Shown one piece after another: positions 63,961 to 64,000 of a stretch of DNA of 64,000 nucleotides. Under the pieces are notes generated by a model. The model saw nothing but the letters and a program-made list of their open reading frames with translations. It made no database searches and was not told the DNA's origin. How positions within the stretch are numbered: position 1 is the first letter of the stretch; every line of letters begins with the position of its first letter. A program made the position numbers and the translations under genes. The stretch is from Ziziphus jujuba (lineage: Eukaryota > Streptophyta > Magnoliopsida > Rosales > Rhamnaceae). The stretch covers positions 16,823,001 through 16,887,000 of the forward strand of contig NC_083385.1 in NCBI RefSeq assembly GCF_031755915.1, read 5' to 3'.

Positions 63961-64000
63961 GTTAGTACTACTAATATTATATTCTTATAAAGGGGAAGCT

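Overview
This is plant nuclear DNA, almost certainly from a eudicot. The genes carry many small phase-conserved introns with T-rich acceptors, the spacers are AT-rich with long (AT)n tracts, and LTR, hAT-type and MITE-like repeats lie between genes. I cannot name the species. There is no sign of a bacterial, organellar or viral replicon, and I found no rRNA, tRNA or CRISPR.

Layout: (1) 1-9161 is AT-rich spacer with short tandem duplications and two small GC-richer islands. (2) 9227-17732 is an 18-exon glycosyl hydrolase 35 beta-galactosidase of the BGAL6/BGAL16 type (729 aa). (3) 17857-27700 is spacer holding a 3.2 kb LTR retrotransposon with gag, protease and a chromodomain remnant but no reverse transcriptase or integrase, and a decayed hAT-family transposase relic. 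(4) 27782-36669 and 39838-48237 are two tandem BGAL10-like paralogues (759 and 856 aa by my exon models). The second ends in a SUEL-type lectin domain. The first has lost that domain, but a relic of its last exon survives downstream. (5) 49077-50230 is a REM-type B3-domain gene with a reading-frame problem and a shortened second B3 domain. (6) 50231-61213 is repeat-rich spacer with a minus-strand retroelement-like block, an inverted MITE-like pair, a G21 run and a (GT)52 tract. (7) 61214-62165 is a decayed copy of the 3' end of a BGAL10-like gene, followed at 63342 by a second REM B3 gene that runs off the window. Regions 4-5 and 7 therefore look like products of one duplicated block (BGAL 3' end plus REM gene).

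Function: all three beta-galactosidases have a signal peptide and both catalytic glutamates, so they are predicted apoplastic enzymes that remove terminal beta-galactose from cell-wall glycans; the BGAL10 clade is known for xyloglucan side chains. The B3 genes are predicted DNA-binding proteins and have no evident functional link to the galactosidases beyond being duplicated with them.

I did not find a wholly new system. The strongest observations are the stepwise loss of the lectin domain between tandem paralogues, a 106-bp duplication of an intron/exon junction, a shared GC-AG intron, the Gag-Pro-chromodomain retroelement, and the REM frame problem. All exon models were built by eye from splice signals, phase and paralogue comparison, without transcripts.
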